Positions 1-12,000 of a stretch of DNA of 64,000 bases are shown one piece after another. This stretch comes from Pochonia chlamydosporia 170. Taxonomy: Eukaryota; Ascomycota; Sordariomycetes; Hypocreales; Clavicipitaceae. Position 1 is the first letter of the stretch; every line of letters begins with the position of its first letter. The DNA lies in NCBI RefSeq assembly GCF_001653235.2, contig NC_035790.1, positions 5,828,001 through 5,892,000 of the forward strand, in the 5' to 3' direction. The position numbers and the translations under genes are program-made. The notes below the pieces were generated by a model. That model was not told the DNA's origin. It did no database searches and was given only the letters and a program-made list of their open reading frames with translations.

Positions 1-401
1 ATGGAACAATGCACAGCAAATACATGCTGAAACCAATATACACTAAACCTTATCACTATCGCAATACACACATGACATCTCAACCTCAGCTCCAAAACGA
101 ACCGAGCAATGTCATTGTCGTAGCAGCTGTCGCTGGGTTGTACCCCTCAAAATTGATACCCGATTAATACCCGAAGTACCAGACAATACTTCGGTCACGG
201 CGCTTACTTGATATTGTTCCGCCAAGCTAGTCCAACGTTACGACACTGACACAACAGCCGCCATTTACGCCATTTACCAGAAGAGACGGGTTGAATAACG
301 GCACGGATGCGTCTAGGTTAACCATGTCAGGGAGCATTATTTAGGTCAAGAGGTCTCCCAAATTTTCCTGCGACTAGAGAGAGGGGCGACGAGGTACCGG
401 T
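1..401. other. Upstream region of the farnesyltransferase gene
   Basis: No gene is visible here. It contains a motif around 155-200 with a GATTAATACCCGAAGTACC core that resembles a palindromic GGTATTAATACC stretch at about 26525. It presumably holds the promoter of the gene that starts at 402 or 468. Confidence 0.5.
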
Positions 402-2325
402 ATGAAAGCTCGACCTCGACACAGTCGCACACGACATAAAGTCATATTCAAGCATCAAAACCGGAAAATGGCGGCCACGGTCACTTCAGAACCACAAACT
501 TCTGCTGTCCCTGGGAGTAGAGAGTCGTCATTGGCGCGAGACGTGGGAGATGCTGGGTTGGTTCCCTCGATTCCCAGCCTGTTCACCTCGGAGCCCCCCA
601 TTCGAGATGCCTTGGCCACGGACAGCTCGCAGGTTCAGGATGATACTGTGGATGAGTGCATGCCGTTTCTGACGGGATATGGACACGATGAATGCAACGC
701 GCATGGGATACCTCCGCTCCTGCGGGATCGCCATGCGAAATTCCTGCAGAAGCAGCTAGGCAAGCTGCCATCCATGTTCAAGTCTGCGGACCCGAGTCGA
801 CCATGGATATTTTACTGGTGTCTCGCAGGATTGTCTCTTCTCGGTGAAGATGTCGCTGAATATCGCTCGAGACTCATCGAAACTGTGCGACCCATGCAGA
901 ATGAGACGGGGGGCTTCGCAGGAGGCTTCGGCCAGACTTCTCATCTTGCCACCACCTATGCAGCCGTCCTGTCGCTGGCCTTGGTCGGCGGGGAAGAGGC
1001 CTATGAGCTGGTTGACAGGAGAAGCATGTGGAAATGGCTCTCTTCGCTTAAGCAACCAGATGGGGGGTTTCAAATGGCCGTTGGTGGTGAGGAAGATGTG
1101 AGGTAAGTTTGTTTGAATTTGTCCCTCCTCCCCCTCTGTCCTTCATCTGATCCAGATGCCGTGGCACCGTGTCCTAACAAACTCTTCTTGTTGGCCATTT
1201 TTAAAGAGGAGCGTACTGTGCAAGCGTCATAATATCGCTGCTAGACATTCCCCGTAATCTGTCGCCCGACTCTCCTGCATGCAGTGCCGGCCACACTGAT
1301 CTTTTTGGAGGCCTTCCAGAATGGGTAGGAAGATGTACGTCTGCCCTTTTCCCTTTTAAACCCCCTCCTGTTTTTGCGGCTGCATAGGTTTAGCATTGTG
1401 CGACCCTTTTACTCCGTGTATGTACTTTTGTTCTTGACATCTGACAACACTTGCCCTTTCTTTAGGTCAAACTTATGAAGGAGGTGTGTCGGCATCTCCA
1501 GGATTCGAGGCCCATGGTGCATATGCTTTCTGTGCTTTGGGGTGCCTGGCTATTCTCGATTCTCCACATCGAACTATTCCGAAGTATGCTCTATCCAATT
1601 CTGCGCTGTGCTTCATATGCGTTGTCCTGAAGGCAAAACTTTCACAATCTGGTGCTAACCTTCACCCCTCCCACTAGATATCTCGATGTTCCGCGTCTTC
1701 TCTCTTGGCTGTCTTCACGGCAGTATGCACCTGAAGGTGGCTTTTCTGGTCGCACAAACAAGCTGGTTGACGGTTGCTACAGCCACTGGGTCGGAGGATG
1801 CTGGCCGCTTATCGAAGCCAGCCTTCGCGGGCCGGAGGGGCAACACGGCCAACATGCAGACCACCCGCTCAAACAAACAGACGACAGCCTCTTTAGCCGT
1901 AACGGGTTGATCCGTTACATCCTAAGTTGCTGTCAAGATCTTTCCAGGCGAGGCGGCTTGCGAGACAAGCCCAGCAAGTAAGTCGAACCGTTTGCCCACG
2001 CTTGACTATGTTTCACGTTGGTGAGCCATTAAGATCGCTGGCTAACTAGTGATCTCTCCTCTCACCCAACAGATATTCCGATGCATATCACACATGCTAC
2101 GTCTTGTCAGGGCTGAGCTCTGCACAGCACAAGTGGACCTTGGTATCTGCTCGCGTGGATGCCGCCGTGTTGGACGGCGATCGTTGGTCAGTTGCTCCCT
2201 TCACTTTGGGGGAACAAATCTTCGACGAGTCTGACCGAGTCGGAACAACACACCCTGTATATGTGATCCCACAGCACAGAGTCGACGCTTGTCAAGAATA
2301 TTTCAAGTCTAAGTCAGGCTTTTGA
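402..2325 (+). CDS. RAM1: Protein farnesyltransferase beta subunit
   Basis: Beta subunit of the cytosolic farnesyltransferase, which attaches farnesyl groups to CaaX-box proteins such as Ras and fungal a-type pheromone. Five exons: 402-1102, 1207-1334, 1466-1583, 1678-1977, 2073-2325. Joined, they give 499 residues in one clean frame. Prenyltransferase alpha-alpha barrel repeats are visible: GGFAGGFGQTSHLATTYAAV, QPDGGFQ with GGEEDVRGAYC, CQTYEGG, then GRTNKLVDGCYSHWVGG and YHTCYVLSGLS. By analogy with mammalian enzymes the zinc ligands are Asp347 and Cys349 (DGC) and His422 (numbered from 402). The first ATG is at 402; a second in-frame ATG at 468 (MAATVTSEP, 477 residues) has a good AAAATGGC context and may be the true start, because family conservation begins later. 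All four introns have GT..AG ends. It stands alone, with no operon-like neighbour. Confidence 0.95.
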
Positions 2326-5300
2326 TTGTTCCTTGACAAATCAAGGAACCTAGTATTAAATGGCACACGAATAGCTGCCCAATGCCCGATTGACTTGTTG
2401 AGGGGAACAATTCCGGCCATCACATGAGGGGAAACAATGATCTCTAAACTTTCGACCATGATATTGCTTGAGTGGAAGCAACGGTGTAAAAGTTAGTGGG
2501 TATCACGGTGGAAGAAATAAATTTGATGACGGAATGGAACGAGTGATTATTGGTGATCCTGTTCATGCTTGCAGCTGGAGCACCACCTCCACTGGTTAGG
2601 TACATGTCTTGGCCAGCGCAGGACTCAGGTGTTGCGGAGTAAATCCGTTCGAATCCAACTAGCTGCAAATATGGGTAGCCCGAGTCCTGCACACCTGGTG
2701 GAATGTTGTGGACTTGTATCCATAGCGATTGTTGGATTGGTTTGACAAGGGCTGGAGGAGGACTATGAACTGAAATGCCGTCGAACCCTTTCAGACTGGA
2801 TATCACGGCGGCATAAGGGTGTTGATATTGGGCGTCATTGGCCACTAGCGACTAGCAAAACGACGACCTCTTCCCTCGTCCTTCATATCAAAACGAGCAG
2901 ATATATCGCCGGATAGGTACTAGGGGGCTAAAAGCATGTTTGAGATGAGAAGCATGCGGCCATCTATTCCGTACCACGTCAATTTGCCTGGAGTGCACCT
3001 CATATCTCAACTAAAGGAAGCAAAGGAATCTTTGTGCAACCCAACAACAAGGCTAAAGGCATGCTTCGACTGCAGGGTTGGCTTCCCCATGATAGGGTAG
3101 CACAAATTGTATAAATCTCTCTGAGTGCTTTACATATGCATCTCTTCCATAGCCTGGATCATGTGCGTAAAACTTGTTCGTGGGAGCATACCAGACCCAC
3201 GGCTGGTGATTGCGAACCAGGGCTGACCTTACCCATCCGGTTGCATGTTTGGCCGCAGGGTTGGCCCGGGATGCCTGTATGGACACGGATGGTTTGGGAA
3301 AAATAAGCCGAGTCTGACTCAGTGTTTTGGAGTGTCGATTTGAAGTGTACTTGCAGAAATCGCTGGCATCGGACACTGCGGCGTGGCCGAAATATGCCCT
3401 GTCAAAAACTCAAACATGTGGTCTTGATTTCGGCGGCCAAACACAAACATCGTCGAAAAGGACCTATGTTACCTGTAGGTGCTCCATAACGTTGGTGCAT
3501 ATTGACTTTACGTCGAAACGGAGAAAATGTTGCACAGCATTCTCGCGCAACGAGTTTGTGTGTGTGAATAGACAACGGCATCAACTTATACACACCACAG
3601 GCAACTTTGCACTGCAGGCGTAGCGCGATATTATACCAATCGCCCGTCCCACTAATAAAAACGATTGCTCTTTGATGCGGTGAACGGTAATATAACGGGA
3701 TGGACGCGTTGATCTGAGAATTTGGCTGATAAGTCTGTGCTTTTCGTATGGCACGAGCGGCTGTATGACTTTTTTTTTCCTGTCCTTTTTATTCTTTCTC
3801 CGTTTCCCCTTTTTTCGCAGTCCCTTCTGGGCACAAATATCTTTGCCGGAAGAGGAACATGGAGCATTACATATTAACTAGTTCGTATACCGATTCTTTG
3901 GCTTGGAGCCCCATGGCGGATGACAATATGGCATGTGTCAGGTTCTGTGTCGCTAATTCCATACTCAACATGGATATCGGACGACTTGCCATGTATGATC
4001 TTCCGAGGTCGACAAAGCGGTGTTGAAAGTACTAACATGTAGCACCATTCGTGATAATGAGATAGAGAAGCAAGACCAAAAAAGAAAGCAAAAAATAAAA
4101 GGGCAGACGCGGTGGATGCAGAAATGTTACATTCATGAGTCGTTCCTCCTGCCCCTTGTCCTGCGCCGCCTTCCTTACATCCCGACTGGTATACCATCGC
4201 TCCTTCCCTCTTGACGGTGGCGGAATTTAAGCTGGTTGGTACTTCCAGTACTTCCAATCTGAAGACAAAATTCTGTGACATTACTTTGCATTCCGCAACT
4301 ATTTTCTGCAACATGCACGCTGTAGCTCATCTTGCTGCAGTCGGCGCCACTGGTAGTCATGTCCTTGACATGCCCATGTTGACGTGTCTAAGGCGCACTC
4401 GTGCTCTATTCATGCGGGGGTGTGTTTACCCAGGCCCACGACGAGGACTTACATGGACAGACCACGGAGGGCAGGGCAAGAAAAGAGTGGCACCGTCACT
4501 CTCACGACGGGGTAGAAATATCGACCCTCAATTTCCAAAGTTCTTCGTCGTTTCAGCAAGATTCGGAGCATGAAGGGGACCCGAGCCCAGATGCAGACCT
4601 CTTCGATGCCAGCCGCAGGCAAGCCAACAGAGAACCATGCCCGCCCTTCCCGATGAATGCCAACACATGGATCCATTTCGGTGGTGTCGTGGAGCTCATG
4701 ACATTCGCCAGCTTATCTTTGGCCATGACGACGACATAAGCCAACGGTGATGTAGTTTGGAGCAATAACATTTGGCTAGTATCAACACATACATATGCTC
4801 ATATGCGAAAGCTTGGGATCTTTCATCACAATAGTTGTCAGAGCTAGGCCCGTGGAGTCAACGGTGAGCTGCACTCATTGCTAACAGACCCATGGCTACC
4901 ACATTGTCAAAGCTTGTTCTGTAAGGCAAGGGACCAGCACCATGATACCTTGTTGATTTGCCTGCTGACCAGAATAGGACAAGTGGTGAATGGTGTCTGC
5001 TCACGGAACCATCAAAACATCCCAAACAGTAGAGGGCTGGAGGAGTCATTCCCAAAGTTATTCGATGCACCTCTCAGCCATATGTGTTTCGCGAAGAAAC
5101 TATCACCGGCGCCCACCATCTGGCTGGTTACCAATCTTACGGCTCCATGATTTGGAGGGGTGATCAGAAGCAACCCAGTTCCGATTCGGCACAGCCACGC
5201 CCTCGGCATGTGTCATGGTCTTTTGCTGGCGTTACGCCGTCATGAATTCGTGGTGGGCTTGTTGTGGTTGTAAGCGGGTCTTTTGAGCCATGCACTGGAT

Positions 5301-8167
5301 CAGTGTGCAACAACGTACCTACAATGAAGCCTTGCATAGAGTAAGAACTGCAACGATTGTTCATTGATGATGGTCGTCTGATGCCTGCTGGAACCGTTTC
5401 CTCCACTACCGGAAATTAGATCCAGTTTACGCGCCTTTTTTTACTGGCCTTGAGCATTAAACGGACCAATTCGAGATGGCCACGGCCAGCAGCCCAATAA
5501 CAACCGATTCCCGTTTTTGTCCATTGTCAATTGACGCGGGGGAACAGACAAAAATTGGCGAGTGTTGGAAGTTATGATACAGGATGCATATACACCGACG
5601 TACGGACTACACTGATCGACCAAGGGACGGAAACACCTCCCGTTAGACATACAGTTAGCTTGCCGGTTTGTTGATGCTGGCAACAACAAACAAAAAAAGT
5701 TGAACATTCCAACGCCGCCGACGTCCTTGTCGAGATACCCCGCGCGCAGTGAAGACGCGACTGCAGGGTTCGGGGCCAGAAAAGGCGGCCAGGTACGTGC
5801 TCGAAACCTTGCCTTTGGAGCATACACAGGATAGAGTGGACTGCCGTTTTTCGCCATTTACACCATCAATCCAGCGGCACTGCCAACTCATCATTGCATG
5901 ATGGTTAAGGCCCTCTGGCCAGGCCATTTTCGCGCCTAGTAACATGGCGACCCCTCTTCGTTCTAGCCTCTATCCAATCAACCAGGGTTTATACACCGTC
6001 CATGGCGCGGAGAGCTCACAATGTTATCATCCTCAAGCCAGGAAGCCCCAAGTTTGGATCCCCCAGCTTCCGGTGGCCATTCAAACGTCAAAATCTGCTC
6101 GTTGGCGACTCACTTCCAGCCCCTCTGACAGGGATAAAGGACCATGAGCGACCGTGGGCGTGACGCCGGGCTCACCAGTGGTACTTCACTCAACCTTTTA
6201 GCCCACCACCCCAACCACTTGCTATCTTCTTGGAGTGTCCCGACAGGGCCAGTGTGGTTCATGCATGCTCGTTCGATGGTCCTGGTCAGTCTTCTATGGA
6301 GTAACTCCATACTCACCGACGGTTTTCTTCATCTCGTCGCTGGTTGGCACATCACTTGTTTTCAGCCTTCCTACTGGACAATGGCTCTTGGACGACGTCT
6401 CCCAACCACGATGGCCACCTAATGGGGCCTTCCACACTGGTTCCGTCTCCAGACGTGTGGATTTGGGTCAATTCGTTTACATGGGCGAATCGCCCATGTT
6501 ACCGGCCATTTGGAAGGCCTCGGGATAGAGAGCGACAGGAGACATGATGTGCAAACCAGACAATCTCCATACGCGACCCGCATTATCCCTCGTTGTTACT
6601 TCGAACTGAGGCGGTTGCCGGACGAACCATCGCCGCTCCGAGCCGTGGTCAATACAGACGATACAACGGAGGCCATAATGTGCCCTAGTCATGAAACCCC
6701 GCGAAGCTTGGGGCCAGCCGTTCAATGATATGAAGCACTGCGACAATACAATGCAAACATCTCTGCTCGGCTTTGGCAGGTAATGGCAAACCACCTTGAC
6801 TTGTGATGCATTAGTGGCCGCCAAAAGAGAGATCTCGGAGGCACATCTCGTGGTAGCCAACCAGAAATCATGATGCGCCATGAGCTAGACCCAAGACCCA
6901 AAGGGCCAAACACCAAGCCCTTCTGAACTTGAGCGACTGGTCACCCTAATACTGCCACGACACACATGGACTCTCGTCTGTCGTTCCTTTTTACGTTTCG
7001 CCACCCCACAACTCCATCCATACAGAGGATTGAGTTTTGCCCTATTGCGAGATATTGGTGGATTGGCCATCAAGGGCGTTGGGTACTCTGACCACCATTC
7101 ATTCGATTTAAAAGCGGCCAGCTTCTTCTGAAGGCTAAGTCTCGAAAAGGTTGTAAGCTTTGGCATGCCAAGAACCTCTTGGTATACTGATACTATGATG
7201 CAGATCTGTCATATCTCCGAGGTGAAGCCCGCTTTCTACTAAGGGCCACAGGCACGTTCCTATAAAAAAACATGGGAAGATCAAGGACCTCACTGTGGGC
7301 AAAACTGATCAAGCATGTTGCCCCTGGTCGGAGACCCTTTTCTAGTGCACCCTGCAGCCCTTGCTGGAGCTGGTACTTTGACGATACTTTGCCGTCGACC
7401 TTGTTGTTGCCATGCAAAGAGATCGACCTGAGTACTGGACACAGAGTCGCCGCCCACCTCAAGCGCCGCCGCAGTGGAGCGGCCTAGTGCCAGCGGTTTT
7501 TCATCAACTGGCGACGAGGTCGCCAACACATCAATATGGGTCACACTCATTTCGAGAGCCGCATCGTTTGCTCGCATCTGCCTCCATTTGCGCGTTTCCG
7601 TGTCTTTCTGCACCCCTGGTTACGCGCTAACAAGCTCTGCTTGTAATAAAACACACATGTCTCGCTGTCGGTGGCTCGTTTCGCCTGTGCTGTGGCCCTG
7701 AAATGCATGGTGCAAACCCTCGAGCGCGGCCGACTCCCCTCTCCGCTACATTCTGCACACCCCCGGTCCGAACTGTGCACTCATCTCGGGGTGAGAAGAG
7801 CGTGGTGCCAAGACACAATCCAATCTGTAGCATCTCTCTGCACTTATACTTTTACTCGTCTCTTCCCACATCTCCTTTCATCTGGTCGAACTTCCTTACG
7901 CCTCAACCCTCGCTTTCATCTCTCCCATTGGGCGCCATTGCCTACTCACTGACCCTAATCTTGTATTTCATCACGTACTCTACGCCGTCGCAGATACCTA
8001 CTCGCCACCTGAGCTGAGGGTCGTTTGAAAGAGGAAGAGAAAAAAAATTCAAAAACAAAACATTCGCACGGATTCCAAGGGTGATAATTTGCATCCTCCT
8101 ACCAACTCTGCTTCCTTCTTTTTTACAAGCACTTCGGCATCTCTTCATTGGCTATAAAACAGCAAAA
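2326..8167. other. Intergenic region, about 5.8 kb
   Basis: No gene that I can support. Two minus-strand open stretches (2444-2845 and 3053-3376) lack an ATG at their 5' ends and are treated as possible exons or relics in the findings. The segment 3.4-7.8 kb has only short overlapping frames on both strands. From about 7850 to 8167 the plus strand becomes pyrimidine-rich (runs of CTC/TCTTCC, then GCTATAAAACAGCAAAAATGGG), which fits the promoter and 5' leader of the next gene. Confidence 0.5.
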
Positions 8168-9038
8168 ATGGGCGGCTTTTACATGCAATATTTGGAAAGT
8201 AAGTTGACAATCTTTCCTTTGTGATCATTATGTCTATCCCTGCGCCATCAATTCGGGTTCGAAAGCACATCCGCCCCAACAACAACAACCATCAATTGAT
8301 CCACAACGGCCGTATATGGTGTAAACATGAATTGAATTTTGTAGCCCATTGGTGGCATTGGTTTGGCGCAGTAGTCATTACTCGACATCTATCTCTGAAT
8401 GCAGCTAGACAAGGCACTGGGTTGCGTTCTGCCATTTTCTGCTGTACATATTTCACCCAAGCGCTGGAATTCCGAACCACAGGCTCACGACGTCACGTTC
8501 TGCGATGAATGTCGTGGCATCTTACCTAACCCCCATGCCAATTGGGCTCCAATACGCCGCCTTTCGCGGCATTAGCCTGATGTCATACCCCAATCTAGGA
8601 AAGGCAGCGCTTCGTGATATATTTCGTCGACGTCATGTTGGATTTGTAAGGGCAAAATGCTAATCTCGACGTTCGTTCATATTAGGCCTTTGCCGACGCC
8701 GAGGGTGGACGGACCCTGCGTACGAGTGCTATCGAGATAGCAGCGGTTATACATGCCTTGTCCTGGTTAACGGCCGTGAGTACCAGACGGACCTCGCCTA
8801 CGAATCCGATGTTTTAGCACAGGAGAATGCCGCAATGCGAGCTTTTATGGTGTGCAGGAACTTTTCTGTGAATGGCGGCATGCTCGCTCGTAACGGTATT
8901 GTTCAAGGACTGCCAGCGACCTCCGACTCGGGTCGACGCCGAAAGAGCCGTCACACTTCCTCTAGGGACGGTAGCGAGCGCCATGGTCGTCGATCCGGGA
9001 ACCATTCCAGCAGCTCATCGACGGCGTCCTTTGAGTAA
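8168..9038 (+). CDS. Small protein with dsRNA-binding-like domain
   Basis: Not recognised by name. Exon 1 is 8168-8198 (MGGFYMQYLE plus one base) and exon 2 is 8686-9038; the join gives 127 residues. The joined protein reads YLESLCRRRGWTDPAYECYR, then GYTCLVLVNGREY and a helix LAQENAAMRAF. This follows the double-stranded-RNA-binding pattern: N-terminal helix, P-x-Y, the aromatic/valine beta strands with VNG, and an alanine-rich C-terminal helix. The tail is basic and Ser-rich (RRRKSRHTSSRDGSERHGRR). The start has an AAAAATGG context after a TATAAAA box-like sequence. The 488-nt intron is long for this genome but has GTAAGT, a GCTAAT branch-like site and ATTAG. An alternative third exon exists: donor GTAAGA at 9035, acceptor CCAG ending at 9131, exon 9132-9207, which gives 151 residues. 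Function is inference only. Confidence 0.72.
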
Positions 9039-12000
9039 GAGACTCCATGGAAAGCTCCCTGTTAACCTGTACGGATGAGAATAATCCTCGGGTGTTGACA
9101 TGCTTGTTGCTTGCTTTCCGATTCATGCCAGCCGCGAGGAGCCTCGGAATGGCCACTCACTTTCTGATACACAACGGTTGAAAAGCTTCACGGCATTCCA
9201 GAGGTAGAAAAGGCAAATTCTTCCATGGCAACCGTCTACTTTACGACTTGAATGAGGTAAGAGAAGGATGAAAAGAGGTTCAGACGACACAATCTTGCAG
9301 ACAAAAGCGATGGTCTGGAATTTTTGTTTGTTTTCTATTCTGCAACGACCTATGACGACACGTAACGACATCACTTTAGAAACGCGCATCATGTTAGTTA
9401 TACAGCCTTTGGTTGTGTTTCCTGTTCGTTTTCGTCCTTTATTTGCTGCTTTTTTTGGGGGGAGAAGGGGGGGGGGACAGAGTCTCGACCTTTTGTCGTT
9501 GCTGCAACTGTCTCTTTCCCATCGTTTCATTCTCATGTTCAGGTGTGGCATTGTGGCGTATTTCTCTTCCAAGTTCAACAACCACTCACTTGCCTGGGCT
9601 ATAAGCTGCCGAACATCTGACTCTGGATATTCTGTCATGGTTGGGATATAAACAGGACCAGCCTTTGACAAGGTATTACGACTTATGGAGACAACGTTGC
9701 CGCCAGGAGGGTGAAACAAAGAAAGACCGGAAGAGGCCCATGAACTAATCCCCCATTGCTTAAGACAGCACCGGTCGGTAGGGCATGGGCTTTTCTGCCG
9801 TCTTTGTCTTTGTTTCTGGCAAGCATTTGTTTACGGGAATATGGCGGCTCTTGTCTATTTTGCGTCAAATTCAATTTCTTTGCGTTGCATAGCCTGCGAT
9901 TGGATCCAAAAACCAGCCTACAAGCATGACGACAAAACGATGGATGATGATTATGGTGGTACCGGCGGTCTCGGCAGAAGCAAGCAAGCATTTGGATCTA
10001 AAAGATTATTATGGTTCCGTTTATTTCTGGAGGCTGGGAGCGGCTGATAAGACTGCGCCCCTTTTCTTTATTTCTTTATGTTCTAAAAATGGCCTTGCCT
10101 TCTCTATCATGGGAGGAATGAATCGGCATGGCGGCCTGACGCAAGTTGGGTTCTTCAGATTGACTGGCGATTATGATGATGACGCGCAAGACACTCGAAG
10201 AGCTTTATGATAATGATTATGACCACGAGTTTCCTATTTTTGTCTATATCTTTATAAGTTCCTCTCCTGATGGTCTGATCTCGTGATTGCTCGATTGACC
10301 TGTAAACGAGCATAAAGAGGCATTTGACGTCAGTTCCATAGTGCCGAGATACGTGCTACATGTAGGTGGGCACGCTTTAATTTTGACTCAGTGCCCCCTG
10401 TACCGCATCATGGGACCTAGATTGATGATCGGGGATTTTTGGTCCATGTTGCAAGGGAGGTTGTAGATCGGAGATCGGATCTTCAGGTAAGACACACTTC
10501 AACACCATGTCAAGGGAGTACAAGGTTGGGGGCCAAAAGGTTTCCACAATTTTGGGTTTCACCCGCGAGAAAGTATTGTCTGTCATTTTAGAGTAGTTTG
10601 AACAGAGCCGCCCGTCATTCTCATCGGGTTTATTGTAATGTGTGGGCATGATGATCAATGGGAGGAGGACTTAGTCAGATGGATTGCTAGAGTTGGAATC
10701 AACGGCATATTTCTTAGGACGGTGGGCGATCAGTATGAGATGACCTTTCACTCGAGTTGCTAGGAAAGGATGGATCACTCGCCTTGTGTGGTCGGTTAAT
10801 GGAGACATTGGTGTCAGTCAGTGCCTTTTGATACATGAACACAATGGCAGTAACAAATGAGGTGTTTGGTCATGGATTCTTTGCCTAGCTCCCTGCATGT
10901 AGACAAGAGGATTTGTGATGTCTAGACACGAGCAGCCGTAATTTAAATCGCTTTCCTTTCCGGGCATGTTCTTGCATCACCTTTGATAGGTGGTGTAAGG
11001 AAATCGGGGGGTTCTTCGTAACAAAACGAAATACATGTGTGGAATTTGGTGGATGCTACCGGAAAGCATATATAAGATGCTTGCTCAATCTTGGTTCACG
11101 ACAATAAACTAGAGGCTCCGAATTGCAGAAGTACTGGTCGTTAGACAAATAATGCCACTTGAAGCACGACATAGTGACGAGGTGGCATCAACAACGAGCG
11201 AGATTTTGGCGCCTGCGGCCTGCTGCAATTCATGGCTCATAGTTGGCTCATTGATAATGCCGGTTCAAACGACATGTGCGTCTCGTTGTTGAGCTCCTAA
11301 GGTGATGGTGTCCTGTAAGGAGCCCATGCCAAATTGTCGTCCAGTTTCGAGATGGTCAACAAAAATTATGTTGGCGAGCTGCATGACACGGTCCCTCACC
11401 CACACGATGGTTAGCGTGTCCCAGGTGGTAGGCACATGGCGAGAAACAGATAAAGATTGGTTTTGAGTCCAAGCTAGACACGAGAAGGATAGTCTGTCTA
11501 TCAAGATTTGAAAGGGTCTGCATACCTATGAGAGAAGCACAACCTCAGCGCCAGGCTGGATGAGTTCCTGCTGTATACAAGTGGCTCACAACTACCTTTA
11601 CCTAAGATAATGGTGATTTCTCACGCATTACGTGAGAGACAGCTGGGGCAATCGATTTGGTGAGGAAAGATGATATGAGTCTGGTAAGTATAATGTGCCG
11701 GTCATTGTTATGTGAGTAGTCTTTGTAATCCCTGTCTTGGATGTGCTACGACCAGGCCACAAACGACATGTTGAGACTGGTGTGAAAATATCTGATTGCA
11801 AGCCGCTCGAAGATGCATCAAACACATTTTCGGAAATTCGAAATGTTTTCAGGTTGTCAATCTGCGACAGTCATCGACGAGACAACTGCCCTAATGGTTC
11901 CTTGTCTCATCGTGCAAGCACTCCAATATGCTACCACAAATATGTGACACGCACTTTGCCTAATCTGTGTGTTGGCGACCGAGACATTGATGAGACAACA

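Noticed and set aside
6477..6881. 134-codon minus-strand frame in the 2.3-8.2 kb intergenic region
   Set aside because: No domain, several frames equally open nearby, no promoter-like context.
8199..8685. snoRNA hosted in the long intron
   Set aside because: Only an imperfect C-box-like GCGATGAA and a scattered CTGA are present, without the flanking terminal stem.
9123..9719. 198-codon minus-strand frame downstream of the dsRNA-binding-like gene
   Set aside because: It has low-complexity Lys/Pro runs arising from a G-rich tract and overlaps a possible third exon and 3' region on the other strand; no domain seen.
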